A DNA stretch of 9,577 nt from Clostridiales bacterium UBA7044 (GCA_002493965.1 DLAP01000080.1:1-9577), one strand, 5' to 3'; counted from the first letter of the stretch, positions 1-7,296 are shown. A program made the numbers and translations. Notes: generated from the sequence alone by a model not told the origin.

Positions 1-28
1 AAGCGTCCTCCGGATGGAGGACGCTTTT
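1..28. terminator. Intrinsic terminator of an upstream unit
   Basis: An 11-bp perfect stem (bases 1-11 pairing with 16-26) closes a GGAT loop and is followed by a short T run to base 28. Because the stem begins with AA and ends with TT it could work in either direction. It sits at the window edge, so the gene it ends is outside and the hairpin may extend further left. Confidence 0.75.
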
Positions 29-125
29 GCTGTGTTACCGAAAAATAGGGTGTATTCTCCATTCCGGGAAGCCACTTCAGACGCAAAACTATGCTATGAA
101 AAAAGGTGATTTTTGAAAATAATTG

Positions 126-154
126 TAGATATTTCGTAAGCTCCATGTTAAGAT
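126..154 (+). promoter_or_regulatory. Possible promoter of the GH18 gene
   Basis: A weak -35 box TAGATA (126-131, four of six consensus bases) lies 17 bases before TAAGAT (149-154, four of six), and the -10 is preceded by TGT, an extended -10 motif. Transcription would begin near base 161. Each box alone is weak; the reason to believe it is the correct spacing and the same extended -10 layout seen at the three stronger promoters in this window. A competing -35 TTGTAG at 123-128 would give a 20-base spacer. Confidence 0.4.
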
Positions 155-162
155 AGAGAAAA

Positions 163-177
163 CGGACTTTTCGTCCG
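163..177 (+). other. Small hairpin in the GH18 leader
   Basis: CGGAC (163-167) pairs with GTCCG (173-177) around the loop TTTTC, ending three bases before the AGGAGG ribosome binding site at 181-186. If transcription starts near base 161, this hairpin would be the very 5' end of the mRNA, a position where stems can slow decay. That role is inference; five base pairs may also be chance. Confidence 0.35.
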
Positions 178-193
178 GTCAGGAGGCGATCCT

Positions 194-1651
194 ATGAAAA
201 AGAGAATTATGGCGTTGCTCCTTGTCTGCTTGATGCTTGCCGGGTGCGCATCCGGCCCCGTTCCCGATCCCAGCCCCACAGAGCCGGAGACGACTGCCCC
301 GGTTACGGAACCGGAAACCACCGCTGTGGAAACCACGGAGCCGGAACCGGAGGAGACGGCCAAGCAGATTGTGGTCTACTTTGCCAATTGGTATTTAGAT
401 ACGAAAACCGCTGCCCAGGGCGCAGAAGTGTGCTCTATCCCCTGGGACAAGGTGACTTATGTAAACCACGCTTTCTGGGCTGTGGAACCGGCCGACGGAA
501 GCACAGACACGAGCTGGCAGCGACTGGAAGCCGGTGAGGCGCCTCGTACTCAGTTCCGGGTAGCCTCCACCTTGCCCAGAGCGGATTTTGAGGACGATAC
601 ACCCAGCGATTTGGCTCCCGACCTGCCCCGAAACCATTTTGCCCAGTATGCCTATTATGCTCAGCAGTATCCGGATGTCAATGTGCTCATTTCCATCGGC
701 GGCTGGACAAAGTGCGGCTTCTTCTCCGAAATGGCCTATACCCCCGAAGGCCGGGCGTCCTTTGTGGATAGCTGTATGGAGATTTTGGAGCAGTATCCTT
801 GGCTGGATGGCTTTGATATCGACTGGGAGTACTTCGGCGGCAGCAAGGACGGCGCTCGATTGCCAGAGAGTGACATTGACCAGGGATGTCCCATCTGGGG
901 CACTGTGGAGGAGGACAGCCAGAACTTTGCGGAATTAGCGAAGCTCCTCTGGGAGACCATGGATGAAAAATACGGAGTCGGGGTGAAAAAGCTCACCGCC
1001 TGCGCCTCTGCTTCCACAGGCTGGACCCTCTGTATGCAGAACTGGCGGCTGGTCAGCCCTTATATGGATCTGGTGAACATCATGACCTATGATATGGCGG
1101 GTTTGTGGGACAGGATTACCGGCCATGCCAGCCGGTTCCAGCATGTTAAGGATGCCACCACCGTTATGAACTTGGGACACAAGGTGCCCATGGAGAAGAT
1201 GTGCGTGGGTACGCCAATGTACGGAACGGACTATAAGCTGTTGGCTGTTCCCGAGTCCAGCCCGGTGGGCAAGCCCATTGAGCCGGTGGCTCCGGCAGGT
1301 GAGAACGAGATCACCCAGGAGATGCTGAAGGGCTGGGAAGCGGAGGCTGTCAGCGGCTACGAAACCATCTGGGAGGATGGGAAGCCCGTGATGGGTGACG
1401 AATTTGACAACGGCGGAACCGGATGGCACTATGGCTACGACAAGTTCAATCGTGGCGCCTATCTGTGGAACGACGACGAGACCTCCCCCTATTTCAAGTG
1501 GTACATCTCCTACGAAACGGCTATGACCCTGCAGGATAAGCTGGATTTCATCAACAGCCAGAATCTGGCGGGCATCATTGTCTGGGAATGCAGTGAGGAT
1601 ACACTGGATCATGCTTATATTAACCAGATGGCTCAGAACCTGCTGAAATAA
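194..1651 (+). CDS. Secreted GH18 chitinase-like lipoprotein
   Basis: A glycoside hydrolase of family 18, expected to cleave beta-1,4 N-acetylglucosamine linkages (chitin, chito-oligosaccharides or possibly N-glycans) outside the cell. Residues 1-18 form a lipoprotein signal peptide with lipobox LAGC, so Cys18 should be lipidated and the enzyme anchored to the outer membrane face. A Pro/Thr/Glu-rich linker with two TEPETTA copies (29-35 and 38-44) follows to about residue 56. The catalytic barrel starts with VVYFANWY near residue 60; SIGGWT is at 167-172, the hallmark DGFDIDWE at 205-212 with acid/base Glu212, MTYD at 297-300, and the closing strand tryptophan is Trp464. All key residues are intact, so activity is expected. 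Start is fixed by AGGAGG at 181-186, seven bases upstream. It appears to be transcribed alone. Substrate is not determinable from sequence; no carbohydrate-binding module or cell-wall LysM repeat is visible. Confidence 0.93.
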   Translation: MKKRIMALLLVCLMLAGCASGPVPDPSPTEPETTAPVTEPETTAVETTEPEPEETAKQIVVYFANWYLDTKTAAQGAEVCSIPWDKVTYVNHAFWAVEPADGSTDTSWQRLEAGEAPRTQFRVASTLPRADFEDDTPSDLAPDLPRNHFAQYAYYAQQYPDVNVLISIGGWTKCGFFSEMAYTPEGRASFVDSCMEILEQYPWLDGFDIDWEYFGGSKDGARLPESDIDQGCPIWGTVEEDSQNFAELAKLLWETMDEKYGVGVKKLTACASASTGWTLCMQNWRLVSPYMDLVNIMTYDMAGLWDRITGHASRFQHVKDATTVMNLGHKVPMEKMCVGTPMYGTDYKLLAVPESSPVGKPIEPVAPAGENEITQEMLKGWEAEAVSGYETIWEDGKPVMGDEFDNGGTGWHYGYDKFNRGAYLWNDDETSPYFKWYISYETAMTLQDKLDFINSQNLAGIIVWECSEDTLDHAYINQMAQNLLK

Positions 1652-1660
1652 CCGGTCATG

Positions 1661-1700
1661 AAAACGCGCTGTCATTCCGGAATGGGAATGACAGCGCGTT
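1661..1700. terminator. Bidirectional terminator between convergent units
   Basis: A perfect 16-bp stem (1663-1678 with 1685-1700) closes the six-base loop GGAATG. Read on the minus strand it is followed by TTTT (1664-1661), a standard intrinsic terminator for the four-gene operon whose last stop is at 1712. On the plus strand it lies 11 bases after the GH18 stop but has only a poor T run, so it probably serves both but best serves the minus strand. Confidence 0.88.
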
Positions 1701-1711
1701 ATCTATGGGGG

Positions 1712-2929
1712 TTATTTCGCGGACAGATCGACGCTTCTTCTCAGCATACTAAGCGGCGGCACAGGCTTGGAAAGCCGTATGGTGAATTTCATCTGGGGTG
1801 TCTTTGGTTCCTCCAAAGGCTGCCCTTCCAGATCCGCCATGTTCCCGGCAACGATGGGGAAGGGCCTCAGGTCGGGACCCACCACTTCCAATTCGTCACC
1901 AGCTTTGAACTTGTTGTTCAGGCTGCACACTGCAAGACCGGTTTCATCACAGGCATCCACCTTGGCACAGATCTGCCAATTTCGAATATACCGGGAGTTT
2001 TCCGTATACTGCCCAGGCTCCCCAAAATAGAAGCCGGTGGAGTAGACCCGGTGGGAAACGTGCTCCGTTTCATCCCGCCATACGGGATCCAATTCCCGGC
2101 CGGCGAAGGCATCGTCAATGCAGTGCCGGTAAGCGCCGGTGACAATGGCAGCATAATAGGCAGATTTCGCCCGGCCTTCAATTTTGATGCAGTCCACTCC
2201 GGCCTCCATCAGCTCCGGCAGATGGTCAATCATGCACATATCCCGGGAGTTTAAGATGTAAGTACCTTTGTCGTCCTCGTATACCGGGAAGTATTCTCCG
2301 GGGCGCTTTTCTTCCATCAGAGCGTACTGATAACGGCAGGGCTGGGCACAGGCACCCCGGTTGGAGTCCCGGCCGGTCATGTAGTTACTCAGCAGGCACC
2401 GGCCGGAGTAGCTGACGCACATGGCGCCATGGCCGAAGGTTTCAATTTCCAGCCTGGGATCTACCTTTTGCCGGATGACCCGGATCTCCTCCAGGCTCAG
2501 CTCCCGGGCCAGCACCACCCGGCTTGCGCCCAGGTCAAACCAGGCCTGGGCGCATTCGTAGTTTGCAATGGACTGCTGGGTGGAGATATGCCTTTGACAC
2601 CTGGGGGCATACTTTCCCGCCAGGGTAAAGGCCCCCAGATCGGCCAGGATCAGGGCGTCCACCCCCGCATCCTGAAGCTGTTCCAAATAGGCGGGAAGCT
2701 GATGGACCTCTTCATTGCGGGGCATGGTATTGACGGTAACGTGACACTTGACCCCATGCTCATGGGCGAATTTCACTGCCAGGGGCAGCTCCTCGGGGGA
2801 AAAGTTCCCCGCGAAAGAACGCATCCCGAAGCTGGTGCCCGCCAGATATACGGCGTCCGCACCGTAGGCAACGGCCATTTTGAGCCTCTCCATATCCCCG
2901 GCGGGGCTGAGCAGTTCCAGTTTCCTCAT
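1712..2929 (-). CDS. trhP: U32 family tRNA 5-hydroxyuridine protein (TrhP/YrrO type)
   Basis: A U32 'peptidase' family protein of 405 residues. Members of this branch (E. coli TrhP, formerly YegQ; B. subtilis YrrO) are needed for 5-hydroxylation of U34 in tRNA, using prephenate, rather than being proven proteases. The N-terminal barrel opens with ELLSPAGDMERLKMAV; the signature block HGAMC (167-171), SGRC (175-178), RDSNRGACAQPC (187-198) gives four cysteines, 171, 178, 194 and 198, expected to bind an iron-sulfur cluster. A C-terminal beta domain follows the usual 'RVYSTGFYFGEPG' segment. The start is taken at base 2929: GGAGG at 2938-2942 sits eight bases before it. An ATG at 2944, overlapping the mltG stop, would add five residues but would place that Shine-Dalgarno inside its own codons. 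It is the last gene of the operon, directly after mltG. U32 collagenase-like protease is the older, less likely label. Confidence 0.9.
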   Translation of the reverse strand: MRKLELLSPAGDMERLKMAVAYGADAVYLAGTSFGMRSFAGNFSPEELPLAVKFAHEHGVKCHVTVNTMPRNEEVHQLPAYLEQLQDAGVDALILADLGAFTLAGKYAPRCQRHISTQQSIANYECAQAWFDLGASRVVLARELSLEEIRVIRQKVDPRLEIETFGHGAMCVSYSGRCLLSNYMTGRDSNRGACAQPCRYQYALMEEKRPGEYFPVYEDDKGTYILNSRDMCMIDHLPELMEAGVDCIKIEGRAKSAYYAAIVTGAYRHCIDDAFAGRELDPVWRDETEHVSHRVYSTGFYFGEPGQYTENSRYIRNWQICAKVDACDETGLAVCSLNNKFKAGDELEVVGPDLRPFPIVAGNMADLEGQPLEEPKTPQMKFTIRLSKPVPPLSMLRRSVDLSAK

Positions 2930-2937
2930 TTGAGCTG

Positions 2938-2942
2938 CCTCC
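2938..2942 (-). promoter_or_regulatory. Ribosome binding site deciding the trhP start
   Basis: GGAGG on the minus strand, eight bases before the ATG at 2929-2927. It overlaps the alternative ATG (2944-2942), which has no comparable site of its own at a usable distance. This favours the shorter, 405-residue protein. Confidence 0.75.
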
Positions 2943-2943
2943 A

Positions 2944-4713
2944 TTAACCATAGAACTCGGCGATATAGGCGTTGTGTTCCTCCTGGGTGGTGGAGAACTG
3001 GTGCATACCGGTGGAGGGGTTCAGAACGTAGTAATAGTAATTGTGATTTTCCGGCTGGAGGGCGGCCTGCAGGCTGGCAAGGCCGGGGTTAGAAATGGGC
3101 GTGGGCGTCAGACCGGTATGGGTGTAGGTGTTATAGGGGCTGTCCAGGCTGGTGTCAATGGTATCGGCATTGCCGTCCTGAGCGTAGACAATGGCGGCAT
3201 CGATGTTCAGATAGGCAGGGGTGCCCTCCCACCGGAACAGACGGTTGTAGATGACACCGGCAATGCTGGGGCTTTCGGCAGGGGCGGCGGATTCCTTCTC
3301 GATGAGGGAGGCCACGATGGTGACTTCCCGGACCGTATAGCCGCCGCCAGTGACGCTGTCATTGAGCGTGTCGATCTGGGCCCGCATTTCTTCGCTGAAC
3401 CGGTTTTCAAAGTTGTTGAGCATCCGCTCCAATGCCTCTCTGGGGGTGGAGTTCTTATAGAACTCATAGGTGTCGGGGAACAGGAAGCCTTCCAGACAGT
3501 ACTTGTCACCCCGGGCCACATTTTCCAGGAACCAGTAGTCCTTCAGTTCTCCGTCGGCTGCATAGGCGGCCACGTCCACGGCGGTACAGACCCGGTTCTC
3601 CTCCAGCAGGTCAAAGATCTGACGGCAGGTATAGCCTTCGGGAATGGTAAGCTCGATAACCTCCCGGCTGGAGCGGGGCGTCATGAAGTTAACCAGGGCG
3701 TGATAGTCGTAGAGGGTGTTCAGGTCATAGATACCGGGCTTGATTTTCTCATCGGCATCGGAAATGGAGGCGTAGAGCTGGAACAGGCCCTTATAGCGGA
3801 TCAGCCCCGCGTCATAGAGCTTGTCGGTGATGGTGTCCATGGTGTCCGCTTCGTAGATGGTAACAGTGACAGGTTTATTTTCCCGGCCAAAAGCGAGAAC
3901 ATCGGCGGCACATACCCACAGCATCCGTCCGGCGGTGACGCCAATGGCCAGAATCAGAACCAGCCACACCACCGTTGCCAGAATGTTGGGAATGCCAAGC
4001 AGACCTTCTCCTTTTTTCTTCTTGGGACGGCCCTTCCGGACGGGGCGGGCATGGGGCTTGTGTTCCGGCTCTGGGACGGGGGCTTCCATGATCTCGTCAA
4101 TGTCCTGACCGCCATCCCGGTATTGCTGATCGTCAGGCTCTTCCTCCGGCTCTGGCAAAGCTGCTGCATCCACTGTTTCCGGGCGCAATTCCGGATCCTC
4201 CGGAACGCTGAGGTCAAGGGACGATTCTTCCTCCCCATAGGGCATGATACCATGGTAATCCAGGGCTTCGTCGTCAGAGGTAAGGGGCTCCCCAACCACG
4301 GGGACCTCCAAAGGCTCCCCGTGGAAAGCGGGGATCTCTTCTGCATAGTCCTCCTCCACATCGGGGATCCGCTCCATAAAGGAGGGCTGGACAGGCGCTT
4401 CAGAGGGGAGATCGCCCTCCGGGAGAGCGGAGATGCCTTCGGCAAAGGGCGCTTCCGAAAAAACGGGCGTGTCTTCGACAGAGGGTTCTTCCGGGAGGAC
4501 AGACGTGTCCTCAGGAGAGAAAGCCTCCTGGGATTCAGGAGCTTCCTCTGAAACAGAGGAGACGGGGGCCGTGTCCTGTCCGGGGTCCACGGGTTCCGGC
4601 ATAAAGGAAAGCTCCAGGATCTCCGGCTCTTCCGGCAGGCTATCCTGATCGGGAACAGGGGGAGATTCCGGATTCAGGAAATCATCCTCCTGGGGAAATT
4701 GATCTTTATCCAT
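2944..4713 (-). CDS. mltG: MltG endolytic transglycosylase with long acidic N-terminus
   Basis: MltG (YceG-like) is a membrane-anchored lytic transglycosylase that cuts nascent glycan strands in peptidoglycan and is thought to set strand length or release them. Residues 1-220 are a low-complexity, Glu/Pro/Asp-rich stretch; 221-235 is strongly basic (RPVRKGRPKKKK core); one transmembrane helix spans about 239-268, so the tail is cytoplasmic and the rest extracellular. A LysM-like segment follows at about 280-345, then the catalytic domain: IPEGYT (357-362), LEGFLFPDTYEF (407-418), SLIEKESA (469-476) in which Glu474 matches the catalytic Glu218 of E. coli MltG, and the conserved GLTPTPISNPG (534-544). 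At 589 residues it is much longer than the 340-residue E. coli protein, all of the excess being N-terminal. AAGGAG at 4721-4726 is seven bases before the start, and the DJ-1 gene ends 13 bases upstream. Confidence 0.93.
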   Translation of the reverse strand: MDKDQFPQEDDFLNPESPPVPDQDSLPEEPEILELSFMPEPVDPGQDTAPVSSVSEEAPESQEAFSPEDTSVLPEEPSVEDTPVFSEAPFAEGISALPEGDLPSEAPVQPSFMERIPDVEEDYAEEIPAFHGEPLEVPVVGEPLTSDDEALDYHGIMPYGEEESSLDLSVPEDPELRPETVDAAALPEPEEEPDDQQYRDGGQDIDEIMEAPVPEPEHKPHARPVRKGRPKKKKGEGLLGIPNILATVVWLVLILAIGVTAGRMLWVCAADVLAFGRENKPVTVTIYEADTMDTITDKLYDAGLIRYKGLFQLYASISDADEKIKPGIYDLNTLYDYHALVNFMTPRSSREVIELTIPEGYTCRQIFDLLEENRVCTAVDVAAYAADGELKDYWFLENVARGDKYCLEGFLFPDTYEFYKNSTPREALERMLNNFENRFSEEMRAQIDTLNDSVTGGGYTVREVTIVASLIEKESAAPAESPSIAGVIYNRLFRWEGTPAYLNIDAAIVYAQDGNADTIDTSLDSPYNTYTHTGLTPTPISNPGLASLQAALQPENHNYYYYVLNPSTGMHQFSTTQEEHNAYIAEFYG

Positions 4714-4726
4714 AGTGTTGCTCCTT

Positions 4727-5269
4727 TTATCGGATGACGATTTGGCGGGCCACCGCGTCGGCGGCCTCCTGTCCCTTCAGTGCGGCGATGAGGGCCAGAC
4801 CGAAGGGAATGGCGCAGCCCGCAGAGGTGCCGGTAATGAGCTTCCCGTCGGTGACGGCGGCAGCGCCCTCTACCATATGGGCCTGCCCCATGCCGGTTTC
4901 ACAGCCGGGGTAGCAGGTGGCGTTCTTGCCGTCCACAATGCCAAGATCCGCCAGTACTGTAGGCCCGGCGCAGATGGCGGCGGTGAGCAGGTGATTTTCC
5001 CAGGCAAAGCGGATCAGTTCCATAGCTTCTCGGCTTCCCCGCAGGGAGTTGACACCTCCTAAGCCGCCGGGGAGAATGACGCCTTCCATGACGGTCAGGT
5101 CCACTTCTCCAATTTCCAAATCGGCGGTGACGGGAATTCCATGGCTTCCGGTGATAACCTTACCGGAAACACCCACGGTGGCTACAGAAATACCGGCCCG
5201 ACGCAGAAGGTCCAGGGGAGCGACGGCTTCCGTTTCCTCAAAGCCGGTGCCAAGCAGCATATAAATCAT
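4727..5269 (-). CDS. DJ-1/PfpI family protein
   Basis: A 180-residue single-domain protein of the DJ-1/PfpI superfamily, the DJ-1/YajL branch, variously described as glyoxalase III, protein deglycase or redox chaperone; which activity applies cannot be read from sequence. GFEETEA (9-15) supplies the conserved acidic residue Glu14 (DJ-1 Glu18), and AICAGP (98-103) is the nucleophile elbow with Cys100 (DJ-1 Cys106). The position of DJ-1 His126 is Tyr120 here, in TCYPG, as in many bacterial members. The protein has no signal peptide, so it is cytosolic. Its ATG overlaps the kinase stop by four bases (ATGA), and GGAGG at 5277-5281 lies seven bases upstream inside the kinase gene, indicating translational coupling. 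A stress or damage-control role alongside nucleotide and tRNA genes is plausible but unproven. Confidence 0.9.
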   Translation of the reverse strand: MIYMLLGTGFEETEAVAPLDLLRRAGISVATVGVSGKVITGSHGIPVTADLEIGEVDLTVMEGVILPGGLGGVNSLRGSREAMELIRFAWENHLLTAAICAGPTVLADLGIVDGKNATCYPGCETGMGQAHMVEGAAAVTDGKLITGTSAGCAIPFGLALIAALKGQEAADAVARQIVIR

Positions 5270-5940
5270 TTCGTTTCCTCCAAACAGGCCGCCACATGGC
5301 GGTAGATTTCTTCGTGAATGTCTTCTATGGAACGCATACAGCCGTCCCGGACGCAGGAGATTACCGTCCAGCCATAATAGGCTGCGGCAGCCTTACCGGA
5401 CCTGCGGCAGGTGGCCAGGTATGCGTGATCCTGCTCATGAATGTCCGCGTGGGTATGGGTATCTGCCTCCCGGCGGCGCATCATCTGCTCGGTAAAGTCC
5501 GTGGGTGCATCCAGGTAGAGTACCAGATCGGGTTTCGGTAGTCCCAGCTTTCCGTATTCAAAGTCGTAGAGCCATTTGAGAAAGTCTGCCCGGACCTCCT
5601 CCGGCTCCTTGGACGCCTGATGGACGGCGTTGGAGGTGGTGTAGCGGTCGGAGACGACCAGCCCACCCTGCTCATACCATTGCCCCCAGACCTTTTTGTA
5701 GGAAGCATACCGGTCCACGGCGTAGAAAGCGGAGGCGGCGTAGGCATTTACATCGGACGGGGAGGTGCCGAACTCGCCGCCCAGATACATCCGGATCAAC
5801 GCGGAGCTTTCCTCGCTGTATTGGGGAAAGACCAGCCGCTGAAAGGTTCGTTTCTCTGCGGCCAGACGCTGAGTCAAAAGGGAAAATTGGGTGGACTTGC
5901 CGGATCCGTCGGTTCCTTCCAGTACAATGAGTTTGCCCAT
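5266..5940 (-). CDS. tmk: Thymidylate kinase (dTMP kinase family)
   Basis: A 224-residue P-loop kinase of the thymidylate kinase family, expected to phosphorylate dTMP to dTDP with ATP in the cytosol. Walker A is GTDGSGKST (9-17) within LIVLEGTDGSGKST; the DR motif that positions phosphate is SDRY (97-100), followed by TTSNAVHQ in place of the common SSxAYQ. The lid region carries MMRRREADTH and then DIHEQD (166-171), matching the DRIE element at its Asp and Glu. The start at 5940 is chosen because AAGGAGG (5947-5953) lies six bases before it. A longer reading from base 5991 would begin upstream of the predicted transcription start. First gene of the four-gene operon. The atypical segments leave open a paralogue acting on another deoxynucleotide; a second, holB-linked tmk could exist elsewhere in the genome. 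Confidence 0.86.
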   Translation of the reverse strand: MGKLIVLEGTDGSGKSTQFSLLTQRLAAEKRTFQRLVFPQYSEESSALIRMYLGGEFGTSPSDVNAYAASAFYAVDRYASYKKVWGQWYEQGGLVVSDRYTTSNAVHQASKEPEEVRADFLKWLYDFEYGKLGLPKPDLVLYLDAPTDFTEQMMRRREADTHTHADIHEQDHAYLATCRRSGKAAAAYYGWTVISCVRDGCMRSIEDIHEEIYRHVAACLEETK

Positions 5941-5981
5941 TTGTACCCTCCTTATTGATAAGACATAATAAGATACCTTAC

Positions 5982-6010
5982 AATATAGCATATTTTTCTA
6001 AACTTGTCCA
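5982..6010 (-). promoter_or_regulatory. Promoter of the tmk-DJ1-mltG-trhP operon
   Basis: On the minus strand, TGGACA (6010-6005, five of six bases of the -35 consensus) is followed after exactly 17 bases by TATATT (5987-5982, five of six), and TGC just before the -10 makes it an extended -10. Predicted transcription start is near 5975, leaving a leader of about 35 bases. No operator-like repeat is evident within it. Confidence 0.8.
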
Positions 6011-6045
6011 CCACTTCCGAAGGAGAGGCTTCTTAAATTTCTATG

Positions 6046-6074
6046 TTGAAAAGCAGGGAAGAAGATGGTACAAT
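6046..6074 (+). promoter_or_regulatory. Promoter of the helicase-DprA-like operon
   Basis: TTGAAA (6046-6051, five of six) and TACAAT (6069-6074, five of six) are 17 bases apart, with TGG directly before the -10 as an extended -10. Transcription would start near 6081, giving a leader of about 30 bases. It points away from the operon promoter at 6010-5982, with 35 bases between the two -35 boxes. Confidence 0.82.
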
Positions 6075-6111
6075 ATAAGGCATAAATGAAAATATAGAAG
6101 GAAACAGAAAT

Positions 6112-7296
6112 ATGGAAGTAACATTTGAAAGCCTGGGCCTGTCCCCGGCTATGCTGAAAGCCCTGGAGCAGAAGGGCTACGGCTATCCCACCACCATTCA
6201 GGCGGAGGCCATCCCCCACTTTATGCAGTGGAAGGACGTGATTGCCAAGGCCCCCACCGGCACCGGCAAGACCTTTGCCTTTGGCATTCCCATGATTGAA
6301 CACATTGACTTAAGCGTGGAGGGCGTCCAGGGGCTGATCCTGGCCCCCACCCGGGAGCTTGCCATCCAGATTGGCGACGAACTGCGGGGATTGCTGACCT
6401 ATTATCAGGGCATCCGGGTGGCGGTACTCTACGGCGGCGCAGGCATTGGCGGCCAGATCAAACAATTGGAGCGGAAGCCCCAGATCGTGGTAGCCACGCC
6501 CGGACGGCTCATGGATCATTATAACCGAAAAACCATCCGCCTGGACAAAGTTCAGACCGTGGTTCTGGATGAAGCGGACCGGATGCTGGACATGGGATTT
6601 TTCAAGGACGTGACCCGGATCATCGACAAGGTGAAGAACCGGAGAAACCTGGGGCTGTTCTCCGCCACCATCTCCCAGGAGGTTATGACGGTCTCCTGGA
6701 TGTATCAGCGGGACGAGGTGGAGATCACCGTGGAGCCCAAGCAGGAGGACCGGCCGGACATCGACCAGTACAGCCTGACCTGCACTCCCCTGGAGAAGGC
6801 GGAAACCACCCTGCGCTTAATCCGCAGCCAGGGCTTTGAGCGGGTGATGATCTTCTGCAACACCAAGCATATGTGCCAGCGGCTGTGCGACGAATTCCAG
6901 CGAGCGGGGCTAAGCTGCGACTGCATCCACGGCGACATCCGCCAGAGCCAGCGGGAGAAGACCATGCAGCGCTACCGGGAAGGGAAGCTGCCCGTGCTCA
7001 TTGCCACGGACGTGGCCTCCCGGGGCATTGACGTGGACGATGTGGATTGCGTCATCAATTATGATATCCCGGAGGAAAATGAATATTACGTCCACCGGAT
7101 CGGACGGACCGGCCGGGCCAAGAAGAAGGGCGCTGCCTGGAGCATGGTGTCGAACTTCCCTGAAAAGGCAAAGCTGGAGGAAGTTTGCAAATTCTGTAAC
7201 TTTACCATTCAGCCCATGGTACTGGATGGTGACGGGAACCTCAGCAAGGAAGTGGTGGTGACACCGCCCTCTGTAAAGAAAAGGAGATTCCGTTGA
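6112..7296 (+). CDS. DEAD-box ATP-dependent RNA helicase
   Basis: A cytosolic RNA helicase that unwinds short RNA duplexes with ATP, in ribosome assembly or mRNA turnover. It is a bare two-domain core of 394 residues: Q motif with Gln30, Walker A APTGTGKT (47-54), PTREL (79-83), TPGR (129-132), DEAD (153-156), SAT (184-186), then in the second domain HGDIRQSQRE from 273, ATDVASRGID (298-307) and HRIGRTGR (328-335). Only about 50 residues follow, ending in a basic KKRRFR, so there is none of the long C-terminal RNA-binding extension of DbpA or CshA. Pro48 replaces the usual Gln in motif I, a tolerated variant. The start has AAGGA at 6098-6102, nine bases upstream. Its TGA overlaps the next start codon by four bases. 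The subfamily (CshA, CshB, DeaD or RhlE) cannot be assigned by eye. Confidence 0.94.
   Translation: MEVTFESLGLSPAMLKALEQKGYGYPTTIQAEAIPHFMQWKDVIAKAPTGTGKTFAFGIPMIEHIDLSVEGVQGLILAPTRELAIQIGDELRGLLTYYQGIRVAVLYGGAGIGGQIKQLERKPQIVVATPGRLMDHYNRKTIRLDKVQTVVLDEADRMLDMGFFKDVTRIIDKVKNRRNLGLFSATISQEVMTVSWMYQRDEVEITVEPKQEDRPDIDQYSLTCTPLEKAETTLRLIRSQGFERVMIFCNTKHMCQRLCDEFQRAGLSCDCIHGDIRQSQREKTMQRYREGKLPVLIATDVASRGIDVDDVDCVINYDIPEENEYYVHRIGRTGRAKKKGAAWSMVSNFPEKAKLEEVCKFCNFTIQPMVLDGDGNLSKEVVVTPPSVKKRRFR
7281..7295 (+). promoter_or_regulatory. Ribosome binding site and TTG start of the DprA-like gene
   Basis: AAGGAG (7281-7286) lies six bases before a TTG codon (7293-7295) inside the last codons of the helicase gene. 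TTGA forms a four-base start/stop overlap. No ATG or GTG in this frame nearby has a matching site, so TTG is the chosen start. Confidence 0.75.

Noticed and set aside
935..1675. A 246-codon open frame on the minus strand opposite the GH18 gene
   Set aside because: Shadow of the catalytic domain coding region. The translation shows no motif, and the frame crosses the terminator hairpin.
1658..2254. A plus-strand frame of 198 codons starting in the terminator
   Set aside because: It begins inside the 1661-1700 hairpin and runs antisense to trhP, with no ribosome binding site or family motif.
2429..2947. A plus-strand frame of 172 codons opposite trhP
   Set aside because: Antisense shadow of the conserved N-terminal barrel of the U32 protein; no independent support.
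2974..4551. A 525-codon open frame on the plus strand opposite mltG
   Set aside because: It is antisense to a gene with clear family motifs, its translation is Gly/Val/Arg-rich with no recognisable domain, and it arises from codon bias in GC-rich DNA.
5941..5991. N-terminal extension of the kinase from an ATG at 5991
   Set aside because: The extra 17 codons cover the predicted -10 box at 5987-5982, so the transcript would start after that ATG. The ATG at 5940 has AAGGAGG at the right distance and begins with the conserved MGKLIVLEG.
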